This document shows positions 47,002-48,342 of a DNA stretch of 48,342 nt, piece after piece (positions within the stretch are counted from its first letter, which is position 1; every line of letters starts with the position of its first letter). The position numbers and the translations under genes were made by a program. Where the stretch lies: positions 1 through 48,342 of the forward strand of contig JAEWMH010000091.1 in the NCBI GenBank assembly GCA_023393235.1. Reading direction: 5' to 3'. The DNA comes from Bacillota bacterium (lineage in GTDB: Bacteria > Bacillota > Bacilli > Paenibacillales > NBRC-103111). The notes under the pieces are model-generated. The model saw nothing but the letters and a program-made list of their open reading frames with translations. It was not told the origin of the DNA and ran no database searches.

Positions 47002-47670
47002 TCACCTATCCATAAACGGGTTCCGCCACTCCATCAGCACCGCATGGTTCAGCGACTCCTCATCCTCCAGGTAGTTGTCCAGCACCGCCACCGGCGTCCG
47101 GCCGCAGCGCAGGAGGAAGGTAATCACCGGGTCCTTCAACCGCCCGGCCAGCACCTCCTCCAGGTACTGCTGCGGACTGAAGCGATCCGCCCACTTATGG
47201 TAGCCCGACATCCGCCCGCCGCCTAACAGACGCTCCAGCCCCAGCTGCACCACCACCTCGTACATGGTCTGCATCATCCACTTGCCCAGGCCCAGCTTCC
47301 GGTAACGGGGCGAAACGCTAATATCCACTACATACAGGCTGTTGCCCTGGGGATTATGGGTTCGGATGTACCCCTCGTCGGTGATCTCCGCCCAGGTGTG
47401 CTGCGGATGACCTGCATCATATGCCACCATCAGCCCGGTCATGGAGCCCGCCAGTTCCCCCTCCACCTCCACACATAGTGCCCCTTCCGGAAAAAGTGAC
47501 ACATGGTTGGCCAGCTGCTCCTTATTCCACCATAGCTCCGAAGGAAACGGCGGCGGAAAGCATTCCGCCTGAATTCCAATCAGCCCGTCGAAGTCCCTCT
47601 CCGTATACCGCCGGATCACAGTCCGGTGAGGCTGCCCCTCCGGGGTAGACGTGTACAGCTCCTTTTTCAT
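47002..47670 (-). CDS. GNAT family N-acetyltransferase, second gene of the nitrilase operon
   Basis: 222 residues. ATG at 47670 has AAAGGG 11 bp upstream; the TTG at 47706 overlaps the end of the nitrilase gene and has no site. A full GNAT fold is visible: VIRRYTERDFDGLIGIQAEC, LCVEVEGELAGSMTGLMV, SLYVVDISVSPRYRKLGLG followed by KWMMQTMYEVV (motif A with RKLGLG), then GGRMSGYHKWADRFSPQQYL and PVAVLDNYLEDEES. The Gly-rich segment after motif A and the C-terminal extension mark it as the type that accompanies carbon-nitrogen hydrolases. The gap to the nitrilase stop is 20 bp. Confidence 0.9.
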   Translation of the reverse strand: MKKELYTSTPEGQPHRTVIRRYTERDFDGLIGIQAECFPPPFPSELWWNKEQLANHVSLFPEGALCVEVEGELAGSMTGLMVAYDAGHPQHTWAEITDEGYIRTHNPQGNSLYVVDISVSPRYRKLGLGKWMMQTMYEVVVQLGLERLLGGGRMSGYHKWADRFSPQQYLEEVLAGRLKDPVITFLLRCGRTPVAVLDNYLEDEESLNHAVLMEWRNPFMDR

Positions 47671-47690
47671 AAAAACGCCAGCCCTTTCTG

Positions 47691-48342
47691 CTACATCGAC
47701 GTCCAATCGGGATACAGATCCGTCCGGCGGTCACGCCACGTAGTTACGCTGCCCCGCTGGCGGACCTCCTCCAGCAGGCTCAAATCCAGATCAGCCGTGA
47801 TGATCATATCGTCATTGATTTCCCCCTCGGCCAGTACCCCCCCGGGAGGAAACGGGATGTCGTTGGGGCTTAAGATCGCGGCCTGGCCATAGTTGGCCCG
47901 CATAAAGTCCACATTTTCCAAAGCGCCCACTGTTCCAGTCGTCACTACATAGATCTGGTTCTCCACTGTCCGGGCATGGCAGGAATAACGCACCCGGTAA
48001 AACCCGTGCCGGTCGTCGGTGCAGGACGGGCAAAAAATCACATCCGCCCCCGCGGCGCGCACCATCCGCACAATCTCCGGGAACTCAATGTCGTAGCAGG
48101 TCAGAATACCGATCCGCCCTTTGGCCGTATCGAACACCCGCACCCCGTCCCCGGCGCTCATACGCCATTCCGTGACCTCGGTGGGCGTAATATGCAGCTT
48201 GTCCTGGCGCTCCACCCTGCCGTCGGGATAAAACAGGTGGGCCGTATTGTACAGCCGCCCCTCCCGCTCCGTCACATGGGTGCCCCCGATAATGTGAACG
48301 CCGTGGGTTTGCGCCAGGCCCCGGAACAAGGCCGTATACTGC
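47691..48342 (-). CDS. Carbon-nitrogen hydrolase (nitrilase superfamily), 5' end outside the window
   Basis: 216 residues up to the stop at 47691 are visible; the frame is open to the window edge. Two of the three catalytic residues of the nitrilase superfamily are present: the Lys in RQDKLHITPTEVTEW and the Cys in GILTCYDIEFPE. The Glu should lie in the missing N-terminal part. Further family signs are HARTVENQIYVVTTGTVG and the closing DLDLSLLEEVRQRGS. The enzyme hydrolyses an amide or nitrile in the cytoplasm. A related Firmicute form is a fusion of GNAT and hydrolase of about 500 residues, so the unseen part may hold a GNAT domain. It heads the operon with the two GNAT genes. Confidence 0.92.
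   Translation of the reverse strand, partial: QYTALFRGLAQTHGVHIIGGTHVTEREGRLYNTAHLFYPDGRVERQDKLHITPTEVTEWRMSAGDGVRVFDTAKGRIGILTCYDIEFPEIVRMVRAAGADVIFCPSCTDDRHGFYRVRYSCHARTVENQIYVVTTGTVGALENVDFMRANYGQAAILSPNDIPFPPGGVLAEGEINDDMIITADLDLSLLEEVRQRGSVTTWRDRRTDLYPDWTSM

Overview
The window looks like a chromosomal segment of a Paenibacillus-type Gram-positive, spore-forming bacterium. The evidence is moderately high GC, Shine-Dalgarno sites of the AGGAGG type before almost every gene, three proteins with C-terminal triple S-layer-homology (SLH) domains, an LplB-type sugar permease, a guanine riboswitch before xpt, a c-di-GMP-I riboswitch, and DUF1836, PadR and YdjM-type genes. No rRNA, tRNA, prophage, insertion sequence or CRISPR array was seen. 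The genes at both ends are cut by the window.

Layout. 1-782: 5' part of an LplB-type permease gene (minus). 1008-7493: a giant SLH-anchored nuclease/5'-nucleotidase-like protein. 7692-8753: an SGNH hydrolase. 8866-12478: a five-gene minus-strand cluster (74-aa protein, Ser-rich secreted protein, glutathionylspermidine-synthase-like ATP-grasp ligase, lipoprotein, DUF350 membrane protein), recalling E. coli ygiB-ygiC and yjfL-yjfM-yjfC. 12569-16060: aldose-epimerase-like protein, UMF1/YxiO-type transporter, zinc-dependent phospholipase C-like protein. 16464-21485: a second giant SLH-anchored phosphatase/5'-nucleotidase. Both giant genes carry the same promoter design: four TTNACA-like hexamers at 11-bp spacing, 9 bp, then a -10 box, which is the geometry of a PhoP box. 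They are therefore probably phosphate-starvation genes that take phosphate from extracellular nucleic acids and nucleotides.

21913-31529 is a minus-strand operon: an SLH surface protein, a secreted 2292-residue RHS/YD-repeat protein whose C-terminal tip is a lipase-like alpha/beta hydrolase, and a small membrane protein that is the candidate immunity protein. Its leader (31577-31776) holds an extended -10 promoter, a c-di-GMP-I riboswitch and an intrinsic terminator. A surface-associated polymorphic toxin thus appears to be controlled directly by c-di-GMP. I consider this the most interesting system in the window.

31951-38199: a lone moaD, a DHA2-family efflux pump divergent from its PadR repressor (two TATGT-N8-ACATA operators), DUF1836 divergent from a CNNM/CorC-type protein (two GTTCATAWGAAC palindromes), and a DUF554 membrane protein. 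38399-41067: a three-gene lipid operon (OlsB-like N-acyltransferase, LpxL-like acyltransferase, YdjM-like membrane hydrolase), followed by two small genes. 41829-42699: guanine riboswitch and xpt. 43003-45098: glycosyltransferase and LPG-synthase-TM-type flippase. 45385-48342: three GNAT acetyltransferases and the 3' part of a nitrilase-family gene.

Five intergenic regions carry clusters of a roughly 25-bp element that begins with TAACGGA and ends with CTATTTG or CTTAG (about 20 copies, often in opposed pairs). It looks like an undescribed dispersed intergenic repeat family with cluster-specific cores.
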